Under the pieces are notes generated by a model. The model made no database searches. It was not told where the DNA came from and saw only the letters and a list, made by a program, of their open reading frames with translations. Below are positions 1-11,493 of a stretch of 64,000 nt of DNA, piece by piece. Position numbers and translations under genes: made by a program. Source of the stretch: Hanleya hanleyi (lineage: Eukaryota; Mollusca; Polyplacophora; Lepidopleurida; Hanleyidae); NCBI GenBank assembly GCA_036873755.1, contig JAVTVY010025374.1, positions 1 through 64,000 of the forward strand, written 5' to 3'. Positions within the stretch are counted from its first letter, which is position 1; each line of letters opens with the position of its first letter.

Positions 1-102
1 AAACATTTTACAAAAACGCGAAACCCAAAATGAACTTTTACAAACCACTATTTCATCAGTTAATCACTCAACCGTGTTATCTAATAATTTCGACGATATG
101 AT

Positions 103-549
103 CTAGTAGGAAACATATCCCGGTCTAATGACTGGTTTTCTCACTCTTTGTGACCTCCTTAGTGTTTGTTGTGACATGTCCGGTGTAGTATCAGTACTAG
201 TTGAAGTGGATTCGGTCTTTTGAGAATTTTGAGAGATATTTGCATCACCAATTTCTTTCATTATTCTCTCCACTTCCTCATCTTCATCAAACTGGTCTAC
301 ATCTACATATCCTCGATCAGGACCTTTATAAGATTTGAAGAAAGACTTATCCCTAGTTACAAGTTTGCCTTGATCATTTTTGGCTGTAACCATACTACCC
401 TTTGTTTGTACCACATCGAAAATTTCTTTTCGGTATCTGGGGTCAAATTTTGAACGTTTTGAATTTTTCACCAAAACTTTCTCCTGATAAACAAAATCCC
501 GTTGTTTCACTCTCCCATGTTTGTCATGGTATTGCTTATTTTTAAGCAT
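103..549 (-). pseudogene. gypsy integrase C-terminal tail
   Basis: A 148-residue frame that reads on after the integrase core. It starts KNKQYHDKHGRVKQRDF and continues with a beta-rich segment resembling the GPY/F-type integrase C-terminal domain (KFDPRYRKEIFDVV), then an acidic and Ser/Thr-rich tail ending in RRSQRVRKP. Gypsy elements commonly end this way. No separate envelope gene follows before the window edge. Confidence 0.65.
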
Positions 550-685
550 GCTTTTTCATGTTGCCGTTTGACCTGAATGTCAACATGCAAATCGGGAGCA
601 GTGAAAGACCGTAACTTGTTTTAACTTTGCGGCCGAACATGAGCTCTGCAGGACTTTTACCTGTTGACGGATGTGGAGTTGTGCG

Positions 686-1433
686 CTAATTCAGCAAGAA
701 TTTCCGCATCTCTAATTTCCATTGTTTTCTTTCGATCAAGCCGCACCGGATGACTTTGCCAAGGTTCTTCATGAAATTTTCAGCTAAACCGTTCGCCCTC
801 GCGTACTCCGGTGTGACTTTCTGATGTCGAAAACCCGAGTCATTTGCATACGACTTGAATTCGTTAGAATTGTATGGAGGGCCGTTGTCACTTTTCAAAC
901 TTGTCAGATACCCGTAAGATGTCAACATACGATCAAGTTTCGGAGTAACAGCGGCTGCACTAGTCGAAGTGGTAATTTCGACTTCGGGAAAACGAGAATA
1001 TTCGTCAATCACGACTACCAAATATTCACCCGAAGGCAAAGGACCATACATGTCACTTGCCAAACGAGACCATGCATACAGTACTTGGTAATTCCGAAGT
1101 TTTTAAGGGCTCTGTCACCTTCATGTCAATGTTCAGCTGACATGCAAAGCAACCGGCAACCGTTCTGTTAACCAAACGATCCATAGCAGGGAACCATACC
1201 TTTTCCCTCATCAAAGCTTTTGTTTTCGAAGCCCCCAAGTGACCCTCATGCGCAGTGATCACCATTTGGGATTGGAGTTGTGACGGTATCACAATTCTTG
1301 ACCCTCTAATTAGAATGTCATTTGCAAAGCACAATTCGTCCTTAATTTGTTTGAAAATTTTGAGATGTTCTCGACTCACATTCTTAGGAGGTTTGTGCCA
1401 CTCATTCGTTTGCAAACACTGCGAAACAAACAC
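686..1433 (-). pseudogene. pol: gypsy integrase (zinc finger plus catalytic core)
   Basis: At 1433-1053 there is an HHCC zinc-binding head (H..GHLGASKTKALM ... CFAC). At 1063-686, in another frame, the DDE core follows: VIDEYSRFPEVE (first Asp), KSDNGPPYNS (second Asp) and GLAENF (Glu). The three acidic positions are therefore still present. The frameshift between finger and core, near 1060, breaks the protein. Integrase would insert the cDNA into the genome. Confidence 0.8.
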
Positions 1434-1469
1434 TAGTATGGGATCGGACCGAGTACCAGCTCGTATTTT

Positions 1470-2251
1470 TTCATACTTACTGCCCGAGGTTTCGAGTGAG
1501 CTTGAACAAATGAAACGTGCTCGTCTGTATATCTGCCAGTGCGGGGTCGAACAGAACCGAAAGGGTGACGCGACATATAGTCACTGGGGTTGTCAATACC
1601 AGGCCAAAATATAACACGAACCTGAATCTTTGGGCCCTAGTGACCCATCGTTCCAAACGGCTGGACATTTTATTCAGATCTTTACAGCCGAATATCTGCA
1701 CAAGCGATTTGTGGTCTGCTTCCACAGTAAAGCCCGGAGAACCATCAAGATACAAACGATGGTGGTCCATACCCCACCAAATAGCCAAAGCTTCTCTTTC
1801 TAATTGGCTATAGCGCTGTTCAGTTTCGGATAGCGCACGACTGGCACAACTAATCAGTGTTTCATCCTGTCTCAGAATCGCGCCACGTCCAACCTGGACT
1901 CGCGTCTACAATCAAAGTAACATCTTTGTTGACATCAAAATAGCCCATAGTAACGTCGGAACAAATCGCGTCTTTTATCGCGTTAAACGTACTGAAATGC
2001 GGTACCATCATAGAAGGAAGGCCTAGCATTCCCAATAATGATCTTACTTCGGACACGTTTTTCGGTGGCTCCAGTGCACGAATAGATTTAATTCGACTTT
2101 CGTCACAATGCATGCCATTTTTGTCAAATACAAATCCGAAAAACACGATTTCCGGAACAGAGAAAAGACATTTAAGTAAGCTCAGTGTGAGTCCACTATC
2201 GGACAAACGAGATAAACAAGCGCGCAGCGCACGGTCATGTGACTGTTGCAA
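1470..2251 (-). pseudogene. pol: gypsy RT thumb/connection and RNase H
   Basis: The minus strand from 2251 to 1862 encodes the RT thumb (HDRALRACLSRLSDSGLTL, FFGFVFDKNGMHCDE, FNAIKDAI) and the start of RNase H. After a frame change the RNase H continues to about 1477 with LEREALAIWWGMDHHRLYLDG and FTVEADHKSL. At least two frame breaks lie in this block, so it is a pseudogene. Confidence 0.75.
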
Positions 2252-2694
2252 GATATACAGGACGTCGTCTAATGGACGACGGCTGGATTATGAATGACGG
2301 ACTAGACGCTTGTAATTTGCCATGAATAATTATGTCATCGGCAATACTCTCAACTCCCTGTATATCTTGCAACAGACAGTTCATTTCATTTTGGCATATT
2401 TCTGATGCAGAATTAATACCAAACGGGACGCGAGAGTAGCGCCGCAAACCGATATGCGTGCTTATCGTGGTAATATTTCTGGATTCTTCATCGAGTTCGA
2501 ACTGCAAATAGTGCTTGTTAGCATCTAATTTGCTAAATACTTTCGAGCCATTGAGTTTCGTACGTATCTCTTGTACAGTGGGAGTAACGTGACGTTCTCT
2601 TCGAACCGCCTGATTAGCCGCGCGATAATCTCCACATATTCTTATATTGTCAGTGCCTGGTTTCGGGACAATGACAATAGGGCTCACCCAAGGT
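2235..2694 (-). pseudogene. pol: gypsy reverse transcriptase, main palm/fingers segment
   Basis: The segment continues the gypsy RT on the far side of the LINE insertion. It starts with PWVSPIVIVPKPGTDNIRIC and has the DYRAAN block, FSKLDANKHYLQFEL (first catalytic Asp), VPFGINSAS, and IADDIIIHGK as the catalytic x-x-DD block. It is broken right after HGK by the 48-bp family-A fragment A1. RT copies element RNA into DNA; the copy is inactive because of the two insertions. Confidence 0.85.
2269..2316 (+). mobile_element. family-A element copy A1, 48-bp 3' end only
   Basis: Matches the last 48 bases of the other A copies (TCTAATGGACGACGGC to GACGCTTGTAAT). It sits in the gypsy RT directly after the codons for HGK. 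Its left flank (2243-2261) is a 19-bp inverted copy of 2357-2375, target DNA about 95 bp away. Confidence 0.8.
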
Positions 2695-3054
2695 GAGCCT
2701 GCCTCTTAACCCACGCTTGCAATCTTGCCCAACTTCGAACTTTTATAATCCCAGGACGATAGTGTATGCCCACAAACTTTTATCAATTAACAGTGAAGTA
2801 CCTGCTACTGCATGTTTTTACACTCTCCCAGCACCGGTGCCAAAGACTGAATTCCTGTATTTTAACTGAACCTGTGTGTGTGTGAGAACTCTTTTTAAGC
2901 TGCTGATAGTTTGTGTTCTTTTAAATTCCCACTGAATCAACCAACAAACCGAGAATTACTATTCATCCATCCATTGACTACACCCAACCCCTCCACCTGT
3001 CTCCTGAGAATAAGTGTTATTCACCAGTTATTCACAGCCAACCATAGTGTAGTA

Positions 3055-3855
3055 ATGGCTAGCACTGATGAGAGTAAGTGTGTCACGACCGTTACAACAA
3101 GAGCCACTAGGTCCAGGCGCCCATTGCACCCATATACACCATCAAAAGTAACCCCACATAGCACTACAAACAATCTGTCGCAGCCTGCTAAACTGATGAA
3201 CTACTCACTGAATAAACGTAAAGCAGTACAGAAAAAACTTGTTGCTACCAATCGTGAAAATCCATGTGACATAAAGTTAAAATCCAACACATTAATAATC
3301 CAGTGTTCTGCCGGTGTATATGAAGCCTACAAAAAAGCCCAACAATACTACTATGAAAGGAACCCCAATGTCTCATGTAAACCATCCTGCAAGAAAGACC
3401 AAAGTGGACTTGTCACTGAAGACTCCCTAGCTGTTAAGCCTGTTGGAGGTGGTCGCCAACTGTACAGGATCAACTCGTATCACACAACCAGTCTTGTCTC
3501 TGTGAACGGACAAAATCTCAACTCATTTATTACTAAGGACTTACCTGAAATACTGAACCTGGTTGATCTGTTTCCAGACCTACAGTCAGCTAATGACAAA
3601 ATTAGAACATTCTGCCATGAATTCTTACAGGAAAGTAGAGAAAAGAGTCCAAATATGAACTTCCCTCGATTAGACAAAAATAACACAGACCAGCACAAAG
3701 TAAACCAAGTCAATGTTACGAGATGCCATATTACAGATATACCAACAGAGGCATTGCCACCGACCCCTACCCAACCAACCAATATCCAACCAATCGAACC
3801 AAACCAGGCGTCCCATAAAATAATGCCTATAGCTCAAGGGGGATCAAACTACTGA
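3055..3855 (+). CDS. LINE ORF1a, unrecognised protein
   Basis: The frame is open from about 2911; the first ATG in good context is at 3055 (AGTAATGG). The product is basic at its N-terminus (RSRRPLHPYTPSK) and shows no domain I recognise. The C-terminal part is Pro/Thr/Gln-rich. Position before a PHD-finger ORF and an endonuclease-RT ORF suggests an ORF1-type RNA-binding or accessory role. It may once have been continuous with the next ORF, since only 73 bases separate them. Confidence 0.6.
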   Translation: MASTDESKCVTTVTTRATRSRRPLHPYTPSKVTPHSTTNNLSQPAKLMNYSLNKRKAVQKKLVATNRENPCDIKLKSNTLIIQCSAGVYEAYKKAQQYYYERNPNVSCKPSCKKDQSGLVTEDSLAVKPVGGGRQLYRINSYHTTSLVSVNGQNLNSFITKDLPEILNLVDLFPDLQSANDKIRTFCHEFLQESREKSPNMNFPRLDKNNTDQHKVNQVNVTRCHITDIPTEALPPTPTQPTNIQPIEPNQASHKIMPIAQGGSNY

Positions 3856-3928
3856 AGAAACATGTGTAGTCTCTACATCCACGACCACAGATATATACCC
3901 CATACGATATAATCATGGGGCACCAGGT

Positions 3929-5449
3929 GTGTTCAATAGAAATGTACTTACAGAGCTCGGTCCAGGGAGTAGAAAAATAAACACTCATCTGACCACTGAC
4001 ATGGCAATAACCAGGCAGGACGAAGGGAGAGACACAGAGGATACCTCCATATTATGCCCAATCTGCATGAAAAGTAATAATGTAGATACTATATGGTGTA
4101 ATGTATGCCACCTCTGGATCCATTACCAGTGTGAGGAACTGACTTATAACCAATTCAATGACCTAGCCCATTCGGACGACGAATATAAGTGCTACAGCTG
4201 TTCTGGCCTTGATATACAAATGATGAAAACAGTAAATGCCACTGATAGCTCTACATGCAATAATGCAGTAGGGCTAGGAGTACCTAACGTAATGCAGCAG
4301 ACCGTTCAAATGGCCGACGCCGCAACCACCATAATACAAGACAGACAGTTAAACATTCCACTCACCCAAGGCCCAATGGACTCCACACCCGACCAACCTC
4401 GATTGAACGAACGCCTAGCAGGAAACTCTGAAAGGAAACGACTTCCCAACCCCAGCCAGACAACGGGGGACCTAGTAATACATAATGCCCAGAGTAGACC
4501 GATAACTCTTCTTCCCGGAGAAACACCTACGTCGTGCAATAACACATCAACAATGGAACACGGAAGTAGTCTCATGGCTTTAGAACGACTATCCAAGACC
4601 CTAAATGATAAAGAAAAGCACCTAACTCAATGGGAGAAGAACCTCAAGAAGAAACAATTTGAGCTAACCAATACAGAAAAACAACTAGCGACAGCCAAAT
4701 CAAAAATCATATCCCTGGAAAATAAACTCCTTGAGGCTGAAAAAACAAACCAGCTATTGAGAACCAACCTACTCCTAGCACAAGGAGAGAAGACCCCTGA
4801 AGCAACTGCTTGTAAAAACTTAACTGACCATCAAATTTATACTTCAATAAGAAATCAACCAGCTTATGCCAATTTCCTACCAAGTCCACAGGAACAAACC
4901 AGACACTTAGAAGACCGAATCAAGACACTAGAGATGGAGAATCTCAAATCCAGGTTAGATTCCCTGGAGAGAAACTCGACGGACACGCCAACACCTCTGC
5001 CAATAGCAACCTATCCACCAAATGTCTACCACCCCAGTATGCCATATCAGCTGATGGCACCACCATCCCAATTTTACCATCTGCTCCCCCAGCCCCAGCC
5101 ATATCCTTCAGGCCTGTATGGCCAACCAGTTCTCCACCAGCAAGGCCCCATCAAAACCAATAAACAGAGATATGGTAAACGAAAGAACAATAGCAAAAAA
5201 ATATCAAGTGGTGAGAAGCCGAATGCCCCTCCAAACAGCGGAGTACAAGATATATGTATGGGCCAAGACCAAAGTGAGATGCAAAGAAAAGAAACCCCAG
5301 TAACATCCACCATTGACCTAACAGAAACTGAACCCATCTCAACATCCAGAATCACCCCGATGAACCAACCAGATACACATAGTGAACCAACAAAAAACTC
5401 ATCCCAGTCTTTTTTAGAGTATGGCCGGAGAACACTGCTCCCTCCCTAG
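3929..5449 (+). CDS. LINE ORF1b, PHD-finger and coiled-coil protein
   Basis: The frame is open from 3929 and its first ATG is at 4001. A C4HC3 PHD-type zinc finger is visible (CPICMKSNNVDTIWCNVCH, then HYQCEEL and YKCYSC). A long heptad-like coiled coil follows (about 4570-4790; ERLSKTLNDKEKHLTQWEKN and onward), then a Pro/Gln-rich region and a basic patch (KQRYGKRKNNSKK). PHD fingers plus coiled coils are known from ORF1 proteins of several LINE clades, where they bind nucleic acid and form multimers. Function is inferred from that family pattern. Confidence 0.75.
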   Translation: MFNRNVLTELGPGSRKINTHLTTDMAITRQDEGRDTEDTSILCPICMKSNNVDTIWCNVCHLWIHYQCEELTYNQFNDLAHSDDEYKCYSCSGLDIQMMKTVNATDSSTCNNAVGLGVPNVMQQTVQMADAATTIIQDRQLNIPLTQGPMDSTPDQPRLNERLAGNSERKRLPNPSQTTGDLVIHNAQSRPITLLPGETPTSCNNTSTMEHGSSLMALERLSKTLNDKEKHLTQWEKNLKKKQFELTNTEKQLATAKSKIISLENKLLEAEKTNQLLRTNLLLAQGEKTPEATACKNLTDHQIYTSIRNQPAYANFLPSPQEQTRHLEDRIKTLEMENLKSRLDSLERNSTDTPTPLPIATYPPNVYHPSMPYQLMAPPSQFYHLLPQPQPYPSGLYGQPVLHQQGPIKTNKQRYGKRKNNSKKISSGEKPNAPPNSGVQDICMGQDQSEMQRKETPVTSTIDLTETEPISTSRITPMNQPDTHSEPTKNSSQSFLEYGRRTLLPP

Positions 5450-5484
5450 AAACGGATCCTGGAGTCAAGAACCCTGCTCAGCTG

Positions 5485-8400
5485 TCATCATGCATTAACC
5501 TGGCAACTTTTAATGTGGAAAATTTCTACACCAACAAACTGTATCTCACCAGGATAATGGGACCAATAGACATCATAGCGCTGCAGGAACACTGGCTATA
5601 TTCTTTTGAGAAGAAGGAACTTGAACAATACTGTGAGATGTTATGTCTTTCTACCTTTATCAAGAGTGACGATGATGACGACCCTATCTCACCCTTACAG
5701 AGACCTAGAGGCAAGGGTGGTGTTGCCATCATCTGGAAAAAGGAACTGGACCCTTTTGTAGAGAAGATCCATGATGGTGGCAACAGAACCAGTGCAATCC
5801 TCCTTAAAACGGAAACAAGAGACTGCTGTATCATCAATGCATATCTACCATGTAGAGGCACCCCCAGGGCTGAGGAAAAATTCCAGTGTGCTATTGACGA
5901 GCTAAGGGAGATAATCTTGAAGTATGCACCTATAGCAGACATAATCTTGATGGGAGATATGAATGCATCCCTTTTCAGAACCCCTCGCATTGAAAGAGAC
6001 AGAATATTCCAAAGATTCTGCGAAGAGCAAGGTCTTGTTCTATCTACAGGATATCCAAAGGACTGGACATATCAGCATGCAGGTGGTAAATCGAACATCG
6101 ATTACATCCTTCAATCATGTGACAACCTGATAAGTAGAGTCAAGGTGGCCAGCCAGGATCCCCTTAATACCTCCCCACATAGCCTTGTGACAGCTTCGCT
6201 GAAAGCAGCAATCCAACATAGACCATCACAGAGCCCTCCGGATGATGTTCCGGCTCATCCCAGAATCAAGTGGGACAAACTTGACACAGGAAAATACCAG
6301 GAACTACTTAATGAACGACTGAAGGATGACCATCTCAATACATCACTGGCCAATATTGAACTCGCCATTGACAACATATGTGACATACTGACATCTACAG
6401 CTAAAGAATGTGCACCAACAGCAACCAGAACCAAAAAGAAATCCCTCAAGCCATTGAATCCTGAAATTAGCAGCCTAATCAAGGCAAGCAAAAGGGCATT
6501 CTGGGAGTGGAAAAATGAGGGAAGACCTACTGATACTGAAAGTCAAACCTATAAGTCAATGATCACCATGAAGAAAAATCTCCGTGGTGCTCAACGCCAG
6601 GAAACCGCAAAGCATCGCTACCAACTCTACAAAACCATAATGACCTCATCAGCCTATGATCAAAACTTGTTTTATCGGCTCATCAGGAAACAACGAAATA
6701 CAGGGAAAACCAGACTCAGTGAACTTGTCATAGATGACCTTCATCTGGCCAGTCCTAATGACATATGCCAAGGATGGGCCGAATACTTCTCTAGGCTTGC
6801 ACAACCAGATGATCGAGAAAACTTCGACCAGAACTATAAACACCAAATTCAACTCCAAAGGCTCCTAATTGAGAGAGCTGGTGACAAGATGGAACTACAG
6901 TACCCAAAACTTGGTGAAAGTCAAGTCCGAAGTATAATATCTAGTCTGAAAAATGGCAAAGCTGCAGATGCTAGTGGCATTGCTGCCGAACACCTGAAGT
7001 ATGGAGGAGACAAGGTGGTCTCTGTCCTAACTAATCTATTGGATGGGATCTTTGATTTGGCTAAGACCCCAGAGCAGTTCAAACATGGGATAATTACGCC
7101 AGTCTACAAAAAACATGGGAAACCAGTCAATAACCCAGATTCCTACAGAAGAATTACTGTGACGAGCTTACTGGGTAAGGTGGCAGAGAAGATACACCTC
7201 CAGCAGTGCGAGGAAATCCTCCTTTTACAACAGAATTCCCTGCAACGAGGTTTTACCAAGAAGACCTCCTCACTCAACGCGGCCCTCTTGCTGACGGAAG
7301 CCATCGCAGAGTCGACTGACAATAAAATTCCACTATACACTGCCTTCATCGATGCCTCCAAAGCCTTCGATGTCGTCTGGCATGACTCGCTTCTGTGCCA
7401 GTTACACACTACTGGAATCGATCATCGGAAATGGTCTTTTCTGAACAGCTGGTACTCTGATCTCTCCTCTCAGGTGAAATGGGAAGGAATTATGTCAACC
7501 TCATTTACTGAAAGCCAGGGTGTACGACAGGGTGGCGTGTGGTCCCCATCTGCTTATAAAGTATTCCTCAACCCCCTGCTGAATATGGCATCGACACATA
7601 AAATCGGTCTTAAAATTGGGTCCATCTACTGTGGAGTCATTGCCCTGGCTGATGACCTGGCCTTCCTCTCCAACACCACCCTAGATCTCCAGTGTCTCCT
7701 TACCCTCCAGGAAACCTATGCTAACATGGAGAGGTACTGTATCAGTGAAAGCAAAACTAAAGTAATGGCCACTAACCAGTCTAATAAATACAAACCAGAA
7801 CTGGACATGGAGATGAATGGCAAGAAGATTGATCAAGCAACTGAGTATGAACATGTGGGAATTACCAGAGGCCCAAATCCTACCAAATGTACTACAGAAA
7901 ACATCAGTAACAAAATTCAACTTGCAAGAAGAACTGCATATGCACTTATGGGATCAGGGCTCCATGGGCTAAATGGAGTGAATCCAACAGTTTCTCTCAA
8001 AATGTGGTGTACCTATGTCCAGCCCAGACTTCTCTATGGCCTGGAATGTGTTAAACTGAAAAAAACAGACATAGCCCTCCTTGAAACTCACTATAAGCAG
8101 CTACTAAGACAGATCCAACATCTCCCAGAAAGAACAGCTGTCGAGGGTTTATACATCCTGCTTGGGACCTTGCCCATAGAGTCGGAGATCCACAGGCGAC
8201 AGTTCACCCTACTAGGAAATATACTAAGACAACCAGGTGTAGAAAGAGACCTAGCATTTCGGCAATTAGCAGTCAAGGATACAAACTCAAAAAGCTGGTT
8301 TGTGGAGATGGAACATCTCCTCTACTCCTATGATCTTCCCTCTGCGCATGATCTCATTAAAGACATGCCCAGTGAAACCAAGTGGAAAAAGATGGTTAAT

Positions 8401-8932
8401 AATAGGATACAGGAAGTTTGGAGCCACAAAATTAGGACACAAGCAAGAAACAAGAAAACCTTAAACTATCTGAACATCGAGGACTTCAGCCCCCAAAAAA
8501 CCCCATGCATGCTGGATCAGTGCGGGGTATGAACCAATTGCTGTGAAAAAAGCCAACATCAAAGCGAAACTTCTTCTTGGCGCCTATATGCTGCAAGAAA
8601 ACCGAGCAAAATTTAACCAATATGAGACCAGGCCAACATGCCCTCTGTGCCAAAAAGATCCGGAAACAAGAACACATTTCCTTGTCCTGTGTACAGCCAC
8701 GGAGCCAACCAGGGCCCCTTTCATTGAGGCATTAAAAGAAACCGTCTTGTACTACTTTGGAGAAGAGGTCTGGAACCCCCTGGAAAGGAACCCAGGATAC
8801 CTAACACAGCTAGTCCTGGATGCAACTGGAGTAATTAATCTCAACACACATACAGAATCAAGACAGATTATCCATACCCTGGAGGCAATCAGCAGAGGAC
8901 TCTGTTTTGCCCTACACCATGAAAGGAGTATG
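5485..8932 (+). pseudogene. LINE ORF2: AP endonuclease and reverse transcriptase, one frameshift
   Basis: The frame is open well upstream of 5515 and includes NLATFNVENF, the usual start of the apurinic-type endonuclease, so the true N-terminus precedes the GTG at 5515. Endonuclease motifs: ALQEHW, GDMNAS, SNIDYIL, SPHSLV. RT motifs: YRRITVTSLLGK, FIDASKAFD (block A), GVRQGGVWSP (block B), ALADDLAF (catalytic block C). The frame breaks near 8525, where a run of four G shifts it. The continuation (8543-8932) has a CPLCQK...H...C zinc-finger-like tail typical of LINE ORF2 C-termini. The last codons are separated from the stop by insertion A2. Confidence 0.85.
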
Positions 8933-9465
8933 ATTACAAGCGTCTAGTCCGTCATTCATAATCCAGCCGTCGTCCATTAGAGAATATCCGCGTCAATAAT
9001 CCAAAGACCTATTCCATTTTCCACATAACAGTATTAGCACCAAATTCAAAAAGACAATCATAGTATACATAAACATAGGCTTGTTTCCTGCAAGAGAGAA
9101 GCGGTCAACAGTTTTCAATGATGCCGGCAAGACATCATGATGTTCCAAAAATATCAAATCCGTATCGCTGATCAGTATTCTTAATCCATAATATTCGTTA
9201 TAGAGTCGTCATCTAAAAAAGATGTATCTCAGTCACGCTTTGATTGTGACTGTTCATATGAGTACCGTGAGGATCTTGAAGTACATGGGTTCATACGGCC
9301 CCTAGCCCCGGGTTAAGCGGAATTAGACACAAGTTACGAAACGTAGCGCCATAGATCTTGCACGCTACGTTCGTATTTTGCTATCAGCATGCGATATGTA
9401 TCGCCAAATTTGAGAAACTTTGAGTGGAGGCGCTTGGTGGAATAGCCCTGTTTTATAAGTTTCTG
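8933..9465 (-). mobile_element. family-A element copy A2, in LINE ORF2 3' end
   Basis: Reverse complement of the region around 16965-17479, about 530 bp. Its fixed 3' end (ATTACAAGCGTCTAG on the + strand) lies at 8933. The 5' end is truncated at TTTCTG near 9465. Removing it joins the LINE ORF2 tail to a short in-frame end and stop. It still carries the RT-like C-terminal codons seen in copy A4. Confidence 0.85.
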
Positions 9466-9654
9466 AGACTGGGAATCCGTTTGCCACCTTGAAGTGGTTT
9501 GGTGCTTAACGCTTATCTAAGCCAGTAGGTGTAGGATATAGATAGGTTATTGTTTGATATGGTAGTGCTGCTGTGTGCCGTACTAAAAGTACATGCTACG
9601 CATGGTTCTCCAGACATTGGAGGAATTTAACGAACAGAAACAGAAACAGAAACG
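9466..9654 (+). other. LINE 3' UTR and microsatellite tail
   Basis: Sequence downstream of A2 that belongs to the LINE. It begins with a few in-frame codons and a stop, then about 150 bases of non-coding DNA, and ends in repeated ACAGAA units before the GGTG target duplication. A short-repeat tail in place of poly(A) is usual for several LINE clades. Confidence 0.6.
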
Positions 9655-10864
9655 GTGGCCCGTCAACTTCCTCCAAGATACCCGCTTTTTCCAAAGATTG
9701 TAATTCGGCCTCAACTTTATTACGCAAATGATACGGAACACGTCTGTGACCTTGACTCACGGGTCTCACATCCGGGTCTACATGTAACTTCATTTTCTTG
9801 TCTTTGTATTTTCCCATACCATCAAAGACCTTTGAATGCTCGTGAACTATATCTTTAATAGACTGCGGGCAATCTACAAGTTTCGTGTCTATTAATGTTA
9901 CGTCATTCGTCAAGCCACCAACCGACTTCACGATCTCTTGTGGATCGTAAATTCGTGTACAAGCTTGGTCATCGTGTGACGCATCATTTTCTAGAGCCGA
10001 AATACTATCACATGGGGGAGAACTAATATGTATAAAACCAAGTTGACTTGCCGATGGGTACCCTAAGACAAAAGAATCAGTAGTGTCAACAACGACAAAC
10101 TCTAAAGGTTTTGACCTACTACCCAAGCCAACCGTGGCCATAACTGTACCCAATAAACACACCTTTTGTTGTTTATCATATGCAAATACATTTTTGTTTG
10201 TTGGTTTGAGAGTTACAGTGTCACTTATGGATTCAAAGTCAATTTTGTTCAAGATATTGCACGAAGCTCCGGAATCCAGCATCAAATCGAGAGATTGTTT
10301 ATTTATAGTCAAAGTAGCAAATGGGAGTTTTCCTCCGTATTTCTCGTAAATCTGAGTTTTGAACAAATAATCGTCACTACTGTCTGACAAATCTTGATCA
10401 CGAACCACGTTTACTCCTGCGTCTGCCGCTTTCGGCTTGGTGTAAGACGTCTCCCCTTGCTTTTCTTTGTTCTGTAATTTATGGCAGCAAGAAACAAAAT
10501 GTCCTTTTTCATGACAATAGTTGCATTCCTTCCCCTTTGCTGGACAGGGTCCGGAATGCGGGTATCCACGATCACAATAGAAACAGGTGCGCGGTGTTGA
10601 ATTTTGTTTGCCAAAAGGTCGATTTGCGCGTTTCACAGGCTTTCGGTCACAGTTTCGTGGTTCTGCACCTCTGTTCGGGTGTGTCCGCTGACGTGATTCA
10701 TATTGTTCGAGTCGATTGACAGAGTCCGGTGTCACGTTTTCAATGCTATGTGCCTCGCGTTCCGAAATTTCCAATGACCTGGCCAATTTGATTATATTGT
10801 CCAGGGACATCTCTTGCTGAAGCGCGCGTCGTCGTACTTTTTTTATTTCTCCCTCCTTGAACAA
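9655..10864 (-). pseudogene. pol: gypsy gag zinc knuckles, protease and start of RT
   Basis: This frame continues Gag after the A-run frameshift. It carries two Cys-rich knuckles (CFYCDRGYPHSGPCP and CNYCHEKGHFVSCCH), then an aspartic protease with the LDSGAS active-site motif, then the linker and first RT block ending in GILEEVDGP. There the reading stops because a LINE is inserted; the following FLFLF codons come from the LINE's repeat tail. The remaining RT lies at 2235-2694. The protease would process Gag and Pol. Confidence 0.85.
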
Positions 10865-11369
10865 TCTGATGTTTTATTTCGACATCTTTCGCGTCCTGGC
10901 TCTTGATACCACAGTTATTCACAAGTTTGCGCAGGCGCGTGACGAACTGATCTATATTCTCGTCGTCATGTTGTACAGCACGTCGAAATTGGAATATTTC
11001 ATATTCGGTGTTCTTTTTGGGGAAAAAATAATCTTCAAATGCCTTGACGGTCTTCTTATACGCGTCATCAAATTCCTCTTCAGTAGGCATTATTAGAGTT
11101 TCGTGGATATCGAATAAATCTTCTCCGCTCCGATCAAGTAACATGGCCCGTTTTCGGTCTGGTTCGTTAATGTTCCATGTGACACAGCTATTTTCAAAAC
11201 GAGCTAGCCAACGTTTCCAACGTGGCGCTAGAGTACTAGAATCGCCATGAATATCAAACGGTGTTATCTGTGCAAATATAGGACCTGCCTGAACCGCTAT
11301 TGTCGAAAACTTTCTAATGTTCTCAAAGGCAAATTTGGTTACAAAATAAAGTTCTTTGACAAAATACAA
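10746..11369 (-). pseudogene. gag: gypsy gag, capsid-like N-terminal part
   Basis: The 207-residue reading frame matches the capsid region of Ty3/gypsy Gag: a helical segment with WLARFENSC and FRRAVQHDDENIDQFVTRLR resembles the retrotransposon gag domain. The frame is lost near 10850 in an A-rich run, and the Gag C-terminus continues in another frame. The start given is the first in-frame Met; there is additional leader between it and the primer binding site. Gag would form the intracellular particle around the element RNA. Confidence 0.75.
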
Positions 11370-11493
11370 CCATGCAACCTTCTGAGAGAATGGAGTTGGG
11401 CCGTCTATGCACTCGACGAATTTCTTCTTGGCTGGTGGTAAACAGCCTCTCCAAAATAACTATCAGTAAAGCCAGGATAACACATGAGTCCGG

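Larger units (their letters stand above)
2695..9654 (+). mobile_element. APE-type LINE inserted in the gypsy RT, with its own A2 insertion
   Basis: The left junction is AAGGTG|AGCCTGCC and the right junction AAACGGTG|GCCCG, so GGTG appears on both sides as a target duplication. Removing the LINE and one GGTG restores the gypsy RT reading frame. The order is a 5' UTR (2695-3054), two ORF1-like frames, ORF2 with endonuclease and RT, a 3' UTR and an (ACAGAA)n-type tail. A family-A element sits inside its 3' end (8933-9465). The element looks full-length, with one visible frameshift in ORF2 near 8525. Confidence 0.85.

Noticed and set aside
11044..11441. Plus-strand frames opposite gypsy gag
   Set aside because: Shadow frames; the minus strand carries the gag and LTR order.
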